Shown in pieces: positions 23,419 through 33,419 of a stretch of DNA of 64,000 bases. The stretch's first letter is position 1. Every line of letters starts with the position of its first letter. The notes beneath the pieces were generated by a model that worked only from the letters and a program-made list of their open reading frames with translations, was not told the DNA's origin and did not search any database. Both the position numbers and the translations under genes were made by a program. The DNA comes from Dichomitus squalens LYAD-421 SS1 (taxonomy: Eukaryota > Basidiomycota > Agaricomycetes > Polyporales > Polyporaceae): contig NW_006766884.1 in NCBI RefSeq assembly GCF_000275845.1, positions 1,171,720-1,235,719 on the forward strand, given 5' to 3'.

Positions 23419-25940
23419 ATGGCCGCTTCAACAGCATTCGCTGGAAAATGGGAATCCCTCCCAACCCCTCTCACACCATGGATGTACGTTCCTATGTTGC
23501 GTGCCCGTCTGTAATCAACTTGACTTCTACTCAGTCTAGATGTTATCCACTCAATGGGTCACTCCCAGATGACCCCCGTCCAGGCCTCCACCATCCCCCT
23601 CTTCATGCGCCATAAGGACGTCGTCGTCGAGGCTGTCACCGGCTCTGGGAAAACTCTCGCCTTCGTCATCCCCATCTTGGAGAAGCTGATACGCAGAGAA
23701 CGGAAGCTCGCCAGAAACGAGGTCGGCGCACTCGTGATCAGCCCCACCAGGTGCGTGCGCTCCCATTCGGACATTTCGCATCTGTCTTATGTTGATGTCC
23801 TGACACGCCTTGTCTATCCCAGAGAGCTCGCGACGCAGATACACTCCATATTCTCCCTCTTCCTCGACTCCCAACCCTCCCCACGCCGTCCTTCCCCGCC
23901 GCCGGACGAAGCTTCTGGCTCCGACGTCCAATTGGACGTTACACCTGAATACCCACCCCCGCTGCTCATCGTCTCTTCAGATTCTCCCCCAGCGCAAGAC
24001 GTACAACGCTTCCTGTCTACTGGTGCCGACATTGTGATCGGCACACCCGGTCGAGTAGAAGAGTTCCTCCTTGGGAAGGGAAGGAATATTGTCAGCGTCA
24101 AGGAGCTTGAAGTTCTCGTTCTCGATGAGGCAGACCGGTACGTGCGTCTCAGCTAGCGTCACGATGTGGCCGTTGAAACTCGTCTGCAGTTTGCTTGATC
24201 TGGGCTTCCAGGCCGCCCTGACCCGCATACTCACCGCCCTCCCGAAACAGCGGAGGACAGGCTTATTCAGCGCCACTATGACAGATGCGGACGCCCTGTC
24301 AGAGCTCGTCCGGGTGGGATTGCGCAACCCGGCGCGCATAGTTGTCAAGGTGCAAACCAAAAAGACGAAGGGAAGAGCTGGTGCCGACGGCATCAAGGCG
24401 GATAAAGAGACCGTAGAGGAACGACGCATACCAGCCAAGTAAGCTGTCTTCTCTGTATGTCAAGGTAGCCATCATTCAACATGTCGGCGTCGCAGCCTGC
24501 AGAACTACTACATGTCATGTCGCGCCTCCGAGAAGATGCTCCAGCTCACTCGCATCATCCGGCACGAGACCCAGAAGCAGCAATCGTCGCGTTTCATCGT
24601 CTACTTCGCGACGTGTGCCTGCGTAGATTACTTCTACAGAGTCGGTGCCTCCCGCTCGCGTTCCGACTGTCTCACTGACGCACCCGGCGACGTAGGTCCT
24701 GGCGCCCCTCCTGCCAACCAACACCACCCTGTATTCCCTACACGGCCACCTGCCGCCCAGCACCCGGACAAAAACCCTGGCCAATTTCACAAATTCCCCG
24801 GCGCTGCCATCCGCCCCGTCAATCCTCCTCGCGACAGACGTCGCCGCGCGGGGCCTGGACCTGCCCGACGTCGACGTCGTCATCCAGTTCGACCCGCCCA
24901 CGGACACCAAGGCGTTTTCCCACAGATGTGGACGCACCGCGCGTGCGGGCCGGAGCGGGCGGGCGTGGGTGCTCCTGGTCGGGCGAGAGGTCGACTATGT
25001 CGAGTTCATGGCGGTCAGGAAGATTCCCATGAAGGAGCGGCCGCGGTTCGCGAGCGACGGGACGCCTGTCTCACATGACGACACGGACACGGATGATCCG
25101 GAGGTGTCGAGTGTCATGGATGCAATTCGGAAGAAGGCGCTGACAGACCGCGCCCTGCACGACAAGGTGATTTACGTTTCGCGTGGCCTGGCTTCGCACG
25201 CCCTTCGCACGCACTTGGTACCGACGTCACTGACGCGCTCTCTATTCCGCGACTTGCTCAGGCCGTGAAAGCATTCGTCTCGTTCGCGCGTGCGTACTCG
25301 AAGCACGAGGCGTCGTACATCTTCCGCGTGAAGGACCTCGACTTCGTCGGGCTCGCGAAGAGCTTCGGGCTCCTCCGGCTCCCGCGCATGCCCGAGCTCA
25401 AAGACGTGCCGAAGGGCGGCTGGGAGGACGCGCACGTTGATGTAAGCTCGTTCCCCCCTTCTCCTTCCCATCGCTCCCTCCCCCACGCTGACAGGAACCA
25501 CCCTCGCCGAATCCCTTCTCCTTCCCGTTCGCACGCTACAGTGGAATAGCTACAGCTACGCCGACAAGGCGCAGGAGGCGAAGCGGCTCGCCGAGTCCGC
25601 GAAGCCTGTGCCGAGCGCGGAGGAGGTCGAACAGCGCAAGGGGCTGCGCGCGGAGAAGCGCAAGGCGAACACGTCGTGGAGCGACAAGATGCGCAGGAAG
25701 GAGGAGCGCGAGAAGAGGAGGGAGAAGAAGGACAGGAAGAGGAAGTGGGAGAGGGCCAATCAGGCCCACGCTGGGACGAAGCGTGGGCTCGGGGACATAG
25801 ACATGGACGGGGAGAAGGGGAACGACGAGGACGGGGGCGACGATTGGGACGCACTGGCGAGGGAGGAGAGGCTGGCGAAGCGGGTGAAGAAGGGCCAGTT
25901 GAGCCAGACGGAGTTCGACGCGGAGTTCGGGGATTTGTGA
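23419..25940 (+). CDS. SPB4: Spb4-type DEAD-box RNA helicase for 60S ribosome assembly
   Basis: Nucleolar ATP-dependent RNA helicase (Spb4/DDX55) acting on 25S/28S rRNA in pre-60S particles. It starts at 23419 ([20 protein letters not shown]). Exon 1 is 23419-23483, exon 2 is 23535-23750, exon 3 is 23823-24137 and exon 4 is 24190-24438, with more following. Visible motifs: Q motif [10 protein letters not shown]; Walker [17 protein letters not shown] split by an intron; TPGRVEE; DEAD box as VLDEAD then R-LLDLGF across an intron; [44 protein letters not shown]. The family-specific C-terminal domain follows ([20 protein letters not shown]), then a Lys/Arg/Glu-rich basic tail ending EFDAEFGDL with TGA at 25938-25940. 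All core helicase motifs are intact. Confidence 0.93.
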
Positions 25941-26752
25941 GATGTGTCGAGATGGGTCAGTACGACGTTGTCCGCGTATGTCGGGACGACATGACGATGC
26001 ATTGGCCGCGTTGTTGGTCGTGTTTGGTTTGGCTCGCGGAGTGTATGTATCATTGTATCCTCGTGTATCACGCTCGAGTGGTGCAGCAGTCTTATGGTGC
26101 AGTTCACTTGAACGCCTCCGCCTTTGTACGCGATTAAGCGCGCGTTTAATTGTCACGTGACTTGGCAATATGCTCGTATCAGTTGTCGTTGCTTAGCAGG
26201 CCTCGCGAGAGCTCACCAGGCTGCACAGATGGAAGTGCAAGCCCAAAGAACCTCCATAGAGCCATTACCCCATGACACGTTAGTGTCTGAACCCTCCCAT
26301 GCATGGCCCAAGTTCAAGGATGCAGATCCGTACAGGCGATGGTATGGTATTATATAAGCATGAAATTACTCTTTGGGGATATAGACGCCCAAATCACGTG
26401 CCGTAGCAGAACTGGTACGGCCATTTTTGCCAGTTCTCACCCTATCGAGAATCCCCTTTGGGGATCGCTCCCTCTGTTCAATTCCTTGCAATTCACACAA
26501 AATTGACCGAAATCATGAATATCTGGAGGACTTATGACACGGCGCCTAACGGCGTACAAAAGTGGAGGCGTTTAAGTGAACTTCACCATAGCATCAATTG
26601 AGCGTCAAATCTATTCTACTAAGACATGCCCTTGCCGCCCTCGTTTTCGAGTGATCTCGCCCCCCCAATTTCTTTGTCTGTTGTTGGCCTTGCTCCACCG
26701 CTGCTCGCTCGCCAACGCCTCCCATCCTTCGTATTTTCGCCCTCCGGGTATC
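25941..26752. other. Intergenic with two small hairpins upstream of the CCCH/coiled-coil gene
   Basis: About 810 bases with no recognisable gene. It holds a TATATAAG-like element near 26352, an 8-bp perfect inverted repeat (AGAACTGG at 26408-26415 / CCAGTTCT at 26430-26437), and a tight hairpin ATCCCC-TTT-GGGGAT at 26451-26465. A TTTGGGGAT word near 26372 repeats part of that hairpin. Confidence 0.5.
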
Positions 26753-29170
26753 ATGAGCGCAATATATGGACCGGCAAGGTTCAAACGACGCCGATGTTAT
26801 GTACGTCCTCTTCGTCTATAAAATGTGTGTCCTCAGCGCCCTTTCTGCGCGTCCCTGACGCGACGTCCACGCCCGCCGCTCCCCCATCGCTTACGTTCGC
26901 CCGTTGACGTGCAAATTTTCCGTGTTCGCTGCAGTACTTCGACGACGCCGGACAGCCCCGCCCGAACGGCGTGGGGGGCAGAGGCTGCCCCGAAGGCACG
27001 CGCTGCGGCTTCGCGCACCCGGACGATCCCCAGTGGCCCACCGCATCGGGCAGCGTGCCCGTCGCCGTCGCACACCTGCCTCCCCCGGACGCCAGGCTGT
27101 CCTTCGCCGCAAACATCGCGCATGTGCCCCCGCCCCCGCCGAAGACTGCGCCGCCCCCTGCCCCGAAGGAGCCCCCTCCCTCGGCGCCGGCCCCCGCGCC
27201 ACTTGCTGCAAGCCCGAGCTCGAGCGTGAACGCAGCGCCGGAGGTGCGGCCGCGAGAGATCGAACGCATCCCGAGTGGGCCTAGTGCGGAGCGCGACCGC
27301 GGCAGGGACGTCAGGGAGAAGGAAGGGGAGAAGGGGAAGGGGAAGGACGGGGAAGGGTCGCGCTCGCGCTTCCCTGACGGATCGGGACGAGCGCCGTTGC
27401 GCGAGCAGTCGATTGGTGCTTCGTCCATCGCGTCCTCGTCTGACCCCCGCGTGCGCAAGAACTCCGCTGCTATGAACTTCTCGGACAGACGGAGAGAGGA
27501 CGAGCGTGATCTGGACAGGGATAAGGAGCGGGCGAGGGAGAGGGAAAGGGAGAGAGATAGGGAGAGGGATAGGGATAGGGAGAGGGAACGCGAGCGGGAA
27601 CGGCGGTATCGGGATGAGGACAGACGCAAGGACGTCGATAGGCGCAGAGAAGATGACAGGCGATATGACGAGAGGAGAGGAAGGTCCAGGGACGACGACT
27701 ACCGGCGACGCGACGAGGACGACCGACGGTCAAGGCAGAGGAGCGTATCGAGGTCTCGCTCGCGGGTAGAGGTATCGGAGGAGGAGAAACGGCGAATATG
27801 GATGGATCGCGTCAAGTAAGTGGCATTTCACCAATCAAAAATCCTTATCCCTCTCTATTCATGGCCTTCTGGATATCCTCGTCCTCAGGACTCTCTCCGA
27901 GTCCGTCCTCGCTCGCACAGAGCACCTCCGCCTGCAAGAAGATGCCTGGACATACGAGCGGCTGCGTAGATCCGTGTCCTACGAACAACTCCCTGCGGAG
28001 GACAAGGAGCAACTGGACAAGCTCGTCGAGGACACCAAGAAGGCATTGAGGGCGAAGGAGGCGGAGTTCAGCAAGGCATTGGCGAAGCTCATACCGCGCG
28101 ACTTCTTCCCCTACGCACAACCTCCCGAACGACAAAGCGACGCGGCGTTCTGCGAGATGAACGCCCTCCTCACATCGCTGCAGAACGACGTCAAGCTCAT
28201 GTACGAGGCTGTCGCAGCGCTGCAGGCCACTCCCATACCTCCCGCCCCTCAGGAAGAGGATAGAGATCGAGATACGTCGGGACCGAGTAGCGACCGCCCC
28301 AAAAAGCGTCGTCGGTTGTCCGTAGAGGCCGAATCGTCTCGTGCGCAGGATGCTCCTTCGAATCCACCTGGACCCACTAAGGAGGAGCTGGCGCAGATGA
28401 GGGACGGTCTCACCGAACTGGCCGGGCGTCTCTCGAATGTCGAGAACGACCTTGAGCAGTACTCGAGCAAAATCGACGACGAGGTTGAGGCCCAGCTCGA
28501 CTACCGTCTCCCGGACCTCGTGGTCGTCCCAGACGAAGACAAGAAGACGAGCGTCGAGCTAACGCAGGACGTCGACAAGCTCCGCGGAGACGTCGAGGAC
28601 ACAGAAAAGCGCGCGGAGGTCGTCCTCGCTGCACTTGCCAAGCTTCAGGTCGATGAGGACGGTCAGGAGGACATCAACACCCAGCTCCGGGAGCAAAACG
28701 CGAAACTCACACAAACCATTGAGGAGGTGTGTAGCGTTTGCGATGTCGTGGTTCGCGTCTCGTTAATGGTCGCACCTGTCCAGATGGAGGCGCATCAAGC
28801 AGAGATGTCGGCGAAGCTCCAGGCTCAGACCCTCGAAATCAACGCCCTCAGTGAGGCCGTCCGGGCATACATCTCTCAACCCCAGCATCCCGCGCCTCCG
28901 CCACCGCCTTCAGCTGCCGAGATCATCGAGACGGTGCGACCCCCGCTGCTCACGGCGATGCACCAACAGATGCAGCCACTCCTCAACGAGTCGCATGCGC
29001 ACATCGAACAAATGCTGAAGGACCAGCTCAATCAGGTGAACGGGGCGCTCTTGGCGCAAATCACACCTACAATTCGCGCTGTTGAGCTGGTCTCCAATTG
29101 GGTGGACAAAGTTCGAGCCTCCCCAGCCGCTGATGCTGCACCGTCTTCCGTACCAACATCCTCATCCTGA
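26753..29170 (+). CDS. CCCH zinc-finger protein with Arg/Asp/Glu-rich middle and C-terminal coiled coils, paralogue 1
   Basis: Function not recognised; the single N-terminal CCCH-type finger suggests RNA binding. Exons: 26753-26800, 26935-27815, 27889-28726, 28784-29170, giving 717 residues. The finger is split by intron 1: exon 1 ends KRRRCY and exon 2 continues YFDDAGQPRPNG...GCPEGTRCGFAHPDD, so three Cys and one His come together after splicing, with unusually wide spacing between the first two Cys. Next come Pro-rich linkers and a long RE/RD/RDRE low-complexity run (about 27530-27610), reminiscent of splicing-factor RS/RE domains. A helical, charged C-terminal half (28000-29150) contains EQLPAEDKEQLDKLVEDTKK and EMSAKLQAQTLEINALSEAV. 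The minus-strand gene at 52079-54835 has the same architecture and the same three intron positions and phases. Confidence 0.8.
27530..27610 (+). repeat. Low-complexity RE/RD-encoding purine repeat
   Basis: Imperfect tandem GAGAGG/GATAGG units on the plus strand encode an alternating Arg-Glu/Arg-Asp stretch within the CCCH protein. The protein-level periodicity (RERERERDRERDRDRE) is stricter than the DNA repeat, consistent with selection on the charge pattern. Confidence 0.8.
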
Positions 29171-29368
29171 AGCCAGTGAGAGCACGGAGAACGTATATAT
29201 AGCGCAATCTTGACCCTCCCCCATAGACCAATGGATGTACTCGCATTGCACTGTACATATAGCTCATGCAGATTGCTTTTACTCTACTGTGTAGTATAGT
29301 CGTGTAGGAGTGAATTCCATGTAATATCTCATTGGGTGCGCAGCCATGGCCCCGGCGCAAAAACGAAA

Positions 29369-29461
29369 TGGTCCCCCCGAGGATCGAACTCGGAACCCTT
29401 GCATGACAAGGCAGAGATAACCCTATAAGTACAAAGCTCTAACCAGTTGAGCTAAGGGACC
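29369..29461 (-). tRNA. tRNA-Ile (anticodon UAU) with a 19-nt intron
   Basis: Read on the minus strand from 29461: acceptor GGTCCCT pairs with GGGGACC (one G-T), discriminator A at 29369; D stem GCTC/GAGC; anticodon stem TTGTA/TGCAA; seven-base loop C-T-TAT-A-A interrupted after position 37 by an intron at 29405-29423; T arm CCGAG-TTCGATC-CTCGG. The mature length is 74 nt plus 19 nt of intron. The anticodon TAT decodes the rare AUA Ile codon. An intron in tRNA-Ile(UAU), directly 3' of the base after the anticodon, is common in eukaryotes. The gene lies between the convergent ends of the CCCH gene and the ABC ATPase gene. Confidence 0.93.
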
Positions 29462-29582
29462 GTAAGGCGTTGTCGTTCCTGAAACAATCTGAGTGGGGGA
29501 CGCATGGAAATGAAGTGTTTTGCTTGCAGAAGGTCCAGCCCAGATCACAATTGTTACAACAACATCAAAACATCATAAACAT

Positions 29583-30591
29583 CTAAACATCCGGATGCAC
29601 GTATTCCTCGCGCAGTCCCTGTGGTGTTACCCGGACGAAGCGCGTCCCAACGCGCTCGCCCTGCTCAGGCGAGTGTGTGATCCACACCAGAGCCTTGAGG
29701 TTTGAGTTCCTCGCCTTGACTTTCTCGACCAAGTAATTCTCCACCCTTGAAGACGACTCGGAGTCGAGCGCCGAGGTGGGCTCTACAAAAGGAGTATCCG
29801 GAGCGCCGTTAGCCCCTGCTCTCGCTGGGCATGACAGAAAAAGCACTCGCCATCCAGCAGAAGGACCTCCGCAGTGCCCAGACCCACAGCCAAGGCGAGC
29901 GCGACGCGCTGCGCCTCTCCTCCGCTGAGGTTCGACCAGTTCCGGTCCCACAGGTCGTGCTCGACGCCCCAGTTCTCGGCGAGGTCGATGGCGTCATGGT
30001 ATGTCACGTCTGGCCCGTCCTGCTTCGTGCCAAAGATGCCGGAGAAGGCTGAGGCAGCCTTGGAGGATGTTGAGGACTGGCTGTGTACGGCGAAGGTGTG
30101 TACTGCCTTGAGGAAGTCCCGTGGTGTCCCCGGCAGGAGGGAGGCCCGCTGCGGGACGTACATGACCTTCGTGCGGAAGGCTGGTATGCCTGGCGACGGA
30201 CATAGGATCTTAGTCAATCAATGGACCATCCGCGTACGATAGACGCTGCACACCAAAGGATTGTGGTGTTCTGTAGGAAGCAAGGATTAGTATGCACGCG
30301 TGTGAATAGACTTCTGACCTGGACGTACTGTCCACGGTACAGTATGTCCCCCGTGTATAGGTTGAGGTGCGAGATGCATTTCAGTAATGTCGACTTGCTA
30401 CAGACATGTAAGTACCCGGTGATGAAGCGTATCTGCAGCTACTACAGAGCTCACCCAGAACCACTCTTGCCCTGAAACACCAGCACGTCGCCCTCGTTGA
30501 GAGTCAAATTGACGCCACTGAAAATGGGCTGGGTCTTGTCCTTGTAGTAGCAGCTGACATCCTTCAGCTGAAGCAACGGCGTGATAGACAT
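29583..30591 (-). CDS. Soluble single-domain ABC ATPase without membrane segments
   Basis: ATP-binding cassette protein with one nucleotide-binding domain only. It starts at 30591 (MSITPLLQLKDVSCYYKDKT) and has Walker A GKSGSGKST split by an intron near 30455, signature LSGGEAQRVALALAVGLGTA, Walker B VLLLDEPTSALD (the Glu-Pro is interrupted by an intron near 29860-29785) and the H-loop ITHSPEQGERVG. It ends EEYVHPDV at 29583. About 260 residues, five or six exons. It resembles the bacterial stand-alone ATPase YbbL/FetA, which pairs with a separate permease; fungal relatives have been little studied. No permease gene lies next to it in this window. Substrate and location cannot be told from the sequence. 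Confidence 0.85.
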
Positions 30592-31036
30592 AGCGTAGGT
30601 AGCAGATATTGTACGAAACCCGTCCTGCTAGGTAGTGGAGGTAGTAGGTGCATATTGAACTCGAAGCTTCGCTGTGCCTGGGCTGCGGCGGGCGAGGTTC
30701 AAATGCCAGCTATTTCGGGTAGGTGACGTTGTTGCCGATACTAGCGCCCGATCTGTTCAGCTTGCGCGCACGCCGCCGCAAAACATACTGCGGCCTAACA
30801 ATTGCCCATGAATCGACAGAAGACATGAAGTATGTCTTCTCGACAGAGACATCAAGCAACATTGCGAATGAAGTACACAATAACGTAGCAGTTACAGTCT
30901 CAAAGACCAGGAGACACGGCTCGTATCGACGTGAATGCAAGATGCGAGTGCAGTATTATCGGAGCATGAAGAGGGGTGGCAGTGCGTATATGCACCTAAT
31001 ATTCTATGGCTAGTAAGATACTTGCATGTCTCAGTG
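30592..31036. other. Intergenic: ABC ATPase promoter and TOM40 3' flank
   Basis: 445 bases, no recognisable gene. A plus-strand open frame at 30723-31013 shows no domain and lies in non-coding-like sequence. Confidence 0.45.
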
Positions 31037-32402
31037 CTAGGGCGCGGACAACCCCGCTGATCCGGGCGGAGGAGGCATCAGGGCCATCTCCTCTGGAGTG
31101 AAGCTCGCGCTCTCGATCATCACGCCTACACCGACCTTCGCCGCATTCTGCAGAGACGAAATAGCATCAAGTCAGCATGAGATTACGACTACTGCAGAAA
31201 GTGTAAGCGTACCTTGAAGTGGTCGATCTCACCCGAGACCAAGAACGAGAACGTCGGCGCAAACCGCTGCTCGAGGTGCGCAGCGACTTTGCCCGTCGAG
31301 TCGACTTGCGCCCTGAACGACGCCATGCGGAGCTCGTAACGCGCCGCAAGGCTCGCGAGCGCGTCTCTCCTCCCTTGGCCCGCGACGAGCTGCAGATCGG
31401 CAGCGACGTCGACCTTGTCACTCAGCTTCTGCCAGTACGTCGCCTGCAGGATGCCCGCGCCCTGCACCTGCGCGGTCGCGATCCAGTTGCGGTCCGTGGA
31501 GGTGTACTTGACCATGTACGCCGCCGCAACGTCGGCCATATCCGGGGACGGCCGCTGGAGGACGGCCTCGACGCCGAGCGCGAGGTTTTTGGTGAAGGAC
31601 TGGAGGTAGGAGCCGATGTAGATGCCCGTGCCGTCCGCGGGGCTGGGGTTGACAGCTTTGGCATTCAGCGTGTAATCCGAGCCCTGGTAGTCGTGCTCGA
31701 CCTGGAAGAAGTTCTGGCCAGCTTGTGACGAGAGCTGTCGGCGTAAACGTATGTTAGACCGCGCTTACTTGAGGCAATGAAGAGGTGAATACGTGGCGAA
31801 CGATGCAGAGCGCCACGGCACCCAAATTGTGCATCGAGGAACAGGAAACTCACCTGAGCCTGAGCCTTCGTCACATTGTTGGCAGTCCAACCCTGGTTGA
31901 TGCGCCCGGACATGCTTCCGTCATTGTCGATGTTCCCGTGCAGAAACAGCTGTGCGACACGCGTGAGCATAACCAGCTCAAGCAAGCATTTGTTGAGCTA
32001 TGTGCTCACGTTCTCATTGGCAAATATCGCGCCGAAGTGATATGCTGGTGGCGCAGTTTGCGAGCCCAATGTGAACGAATGTGTGACGTTGAACGCAGGG
32101 TTCATCGACAATGACTTCGACAGGTCAGCCCTCGCGCCATCGAACAGATAGTTGTTCAGAAGCGTGTCTGGAAGCACGAGAAGTAAATATACTTCTGAGG
32201 CTAATCAGAAGGTTGGGTGACGCGACTGACTCTTGGCCTCCTTGGTGAGGTTTTCGGACGTGCCGGGGTTAGGAAGGTCGAGAGCCTTCCTCCACGCAGA
32301 GAAGCGGTTGTACAAGCTAAACGGCCATCGTGACGCGGACAAAGAGGAAGGACCAGGGTCGGGGGCGGGAGGGTCGACGCTGACGGGGATGGAGGAAGAC
32401 AT
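31037..32402 (-). CDS. TOM40: Tom40, channel of the mitochondrial outer-membrane import complex
   Basis: Beta-barrel pore through which nearly all nuclear-encoded mitochondrial proteins pass. It starts at 32402 (MSSSIPVSVDPPAPDPGPSS), with a Pro/Ser N-terminus, then WPFSLYNRFSAWRKALDLPNPG, a conserved fungal Tom40 segment. The barrel portion includes DTLLNNYLFDGARADLSKSL, TLGSQTAPPAYHFGAIFANE, LFLHGNIDNDGSMSGRINQG, YQGSDYTLNAKAVNPSP, YIGSYLQSFTKNLALGVEAV and FSFLVSGEIDHFK. It ends MPPPPGSAGLSAP at 31037, followed directly by TAG. Several short introns. Length and motif order match Tom40 and not the related porin VDAC. Divergent from HSP70. Confidence 0.94.
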
Positions 32403-33221
32403 GACGACTGAGGACGATGACCTGCGAGCGCTGCTCTACGTCTCCAAAAATTCCGGCCAGCGAGGCGGCGACGCGCCCCATTAGGCAATCCCATCCATCC
32501 TCCGTCCGGCCTGCACCGACATTCCCGTCAAGCGCCCGCTTGCGAAGCTATCGGCCGTGGACGAGGAGAGTATGTATGTACGGTACCTTGACTGCAGGCG
32601 GCACCACGTACGAGAGACAAAACACACGACCTAATGATATATCTCTGGCATATATTGCTGAGGAGAGAGGCCCGTTGTTTCGGGCAGTTGCTCTCCTCTT
32701 CCTGGTGAGCATAATGCGTCTAGACAGTACACGTAGTTGAACATGCTTTAAACACGCTGACGTTGATCTCCACAGAGAACATAGCCGTGAGTCGCATCGA
32801 TTGCTCGCCGCATGAACGAAATAGGTACAATGACACGAGACGATCGAGCACTCGGCAAGATATCTCGACAAAGACACTACGAGGACTCAAACGGGTCGGT
32901 CGGAAGCCGTTCAGAGCTTAGTGATCGCGCATCTGGATATTCAAGGTGCATCCCCAAGGATCTTCGAGAAGCACATCGAGGCTCGAAAGTCGCAGACTGG
33001 CCTGGAAAGTAGGGTGTCTATGACGCGGTGTGTACGCGCGTAACGCGACCTTTTGCGACGACGCGAGACAAACGTCGTGGTCTGTGGTAGAGGCAGGAAC
33101 CTTCGTGGATGTGGATGGGATTGTCTGCGCGGTTCTGGCAATGTCTTGGGTATGTTCTCGTCACAGCTGGTGGACGGGAGGCGCTGTGTCACACGTGACT
33201 TTTATGGGTGACGTGACGGGT

Positions 33222-33236
33222 GGAATGCTCTGGAAA
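33222..33236 (+). promoter_or_regulatory. Heat-shock element upstream of HSP70
   Basis: gGAAtgCTCtgGAAa: three inverted 5-bp units in the correct phase, with one mismatch (CTC for TTC) in the middle unit. It lies about 60 bases upstream of the TATA box. A second two-unit site GAAccTTC is at 33097-33104. These are binding sites expected for the Hsf1 trimer. Confidence 0.65.
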
Positions 33237-33295
33237 GGGAAAGAAAGAAGGTGGAAGGTCCCCGAACGCGGTCGAACTCCCGTCTCGCACTCTCG

Positions 33296-33303
33296 TATAT
33301 AAA
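33296..33303 (+). promoter_or_regulatory. TATA box of HSP70
   Basis: TATATAAA, about 117 bases upstream of the HSP70 start codon, followed by a pyrimidine-rich stretch typical of fungal transcription start regions. Confidence 0.7.
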
Positions 33304-33419
33304 CATGGGTCCCCCTCCGAAGCCCCTCAACGATTTGCATAACGATCTCTTGTACGCTCTCACCTCATCTTATAATCCTCTCGCATCCCTTTCCCCCTTT
33401 TTTCTAATCCACGACCAAA

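Larger units (their letters stand above)
32403..33419. promoter_or_regulatory. Divergent TOM40 / HSP70 intergenic region
   Basis: About 1 kb separating two outward-facing genes. The HSP70-proximal 350 bases hold heat-shock-like elements, a CACGTG box near 33192-33197, TGACGTGA near 33209-33216, and a TATA box. The TOM40-proximal part shows no clear motif, and no gene is recognised. Confidence 0.6.
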
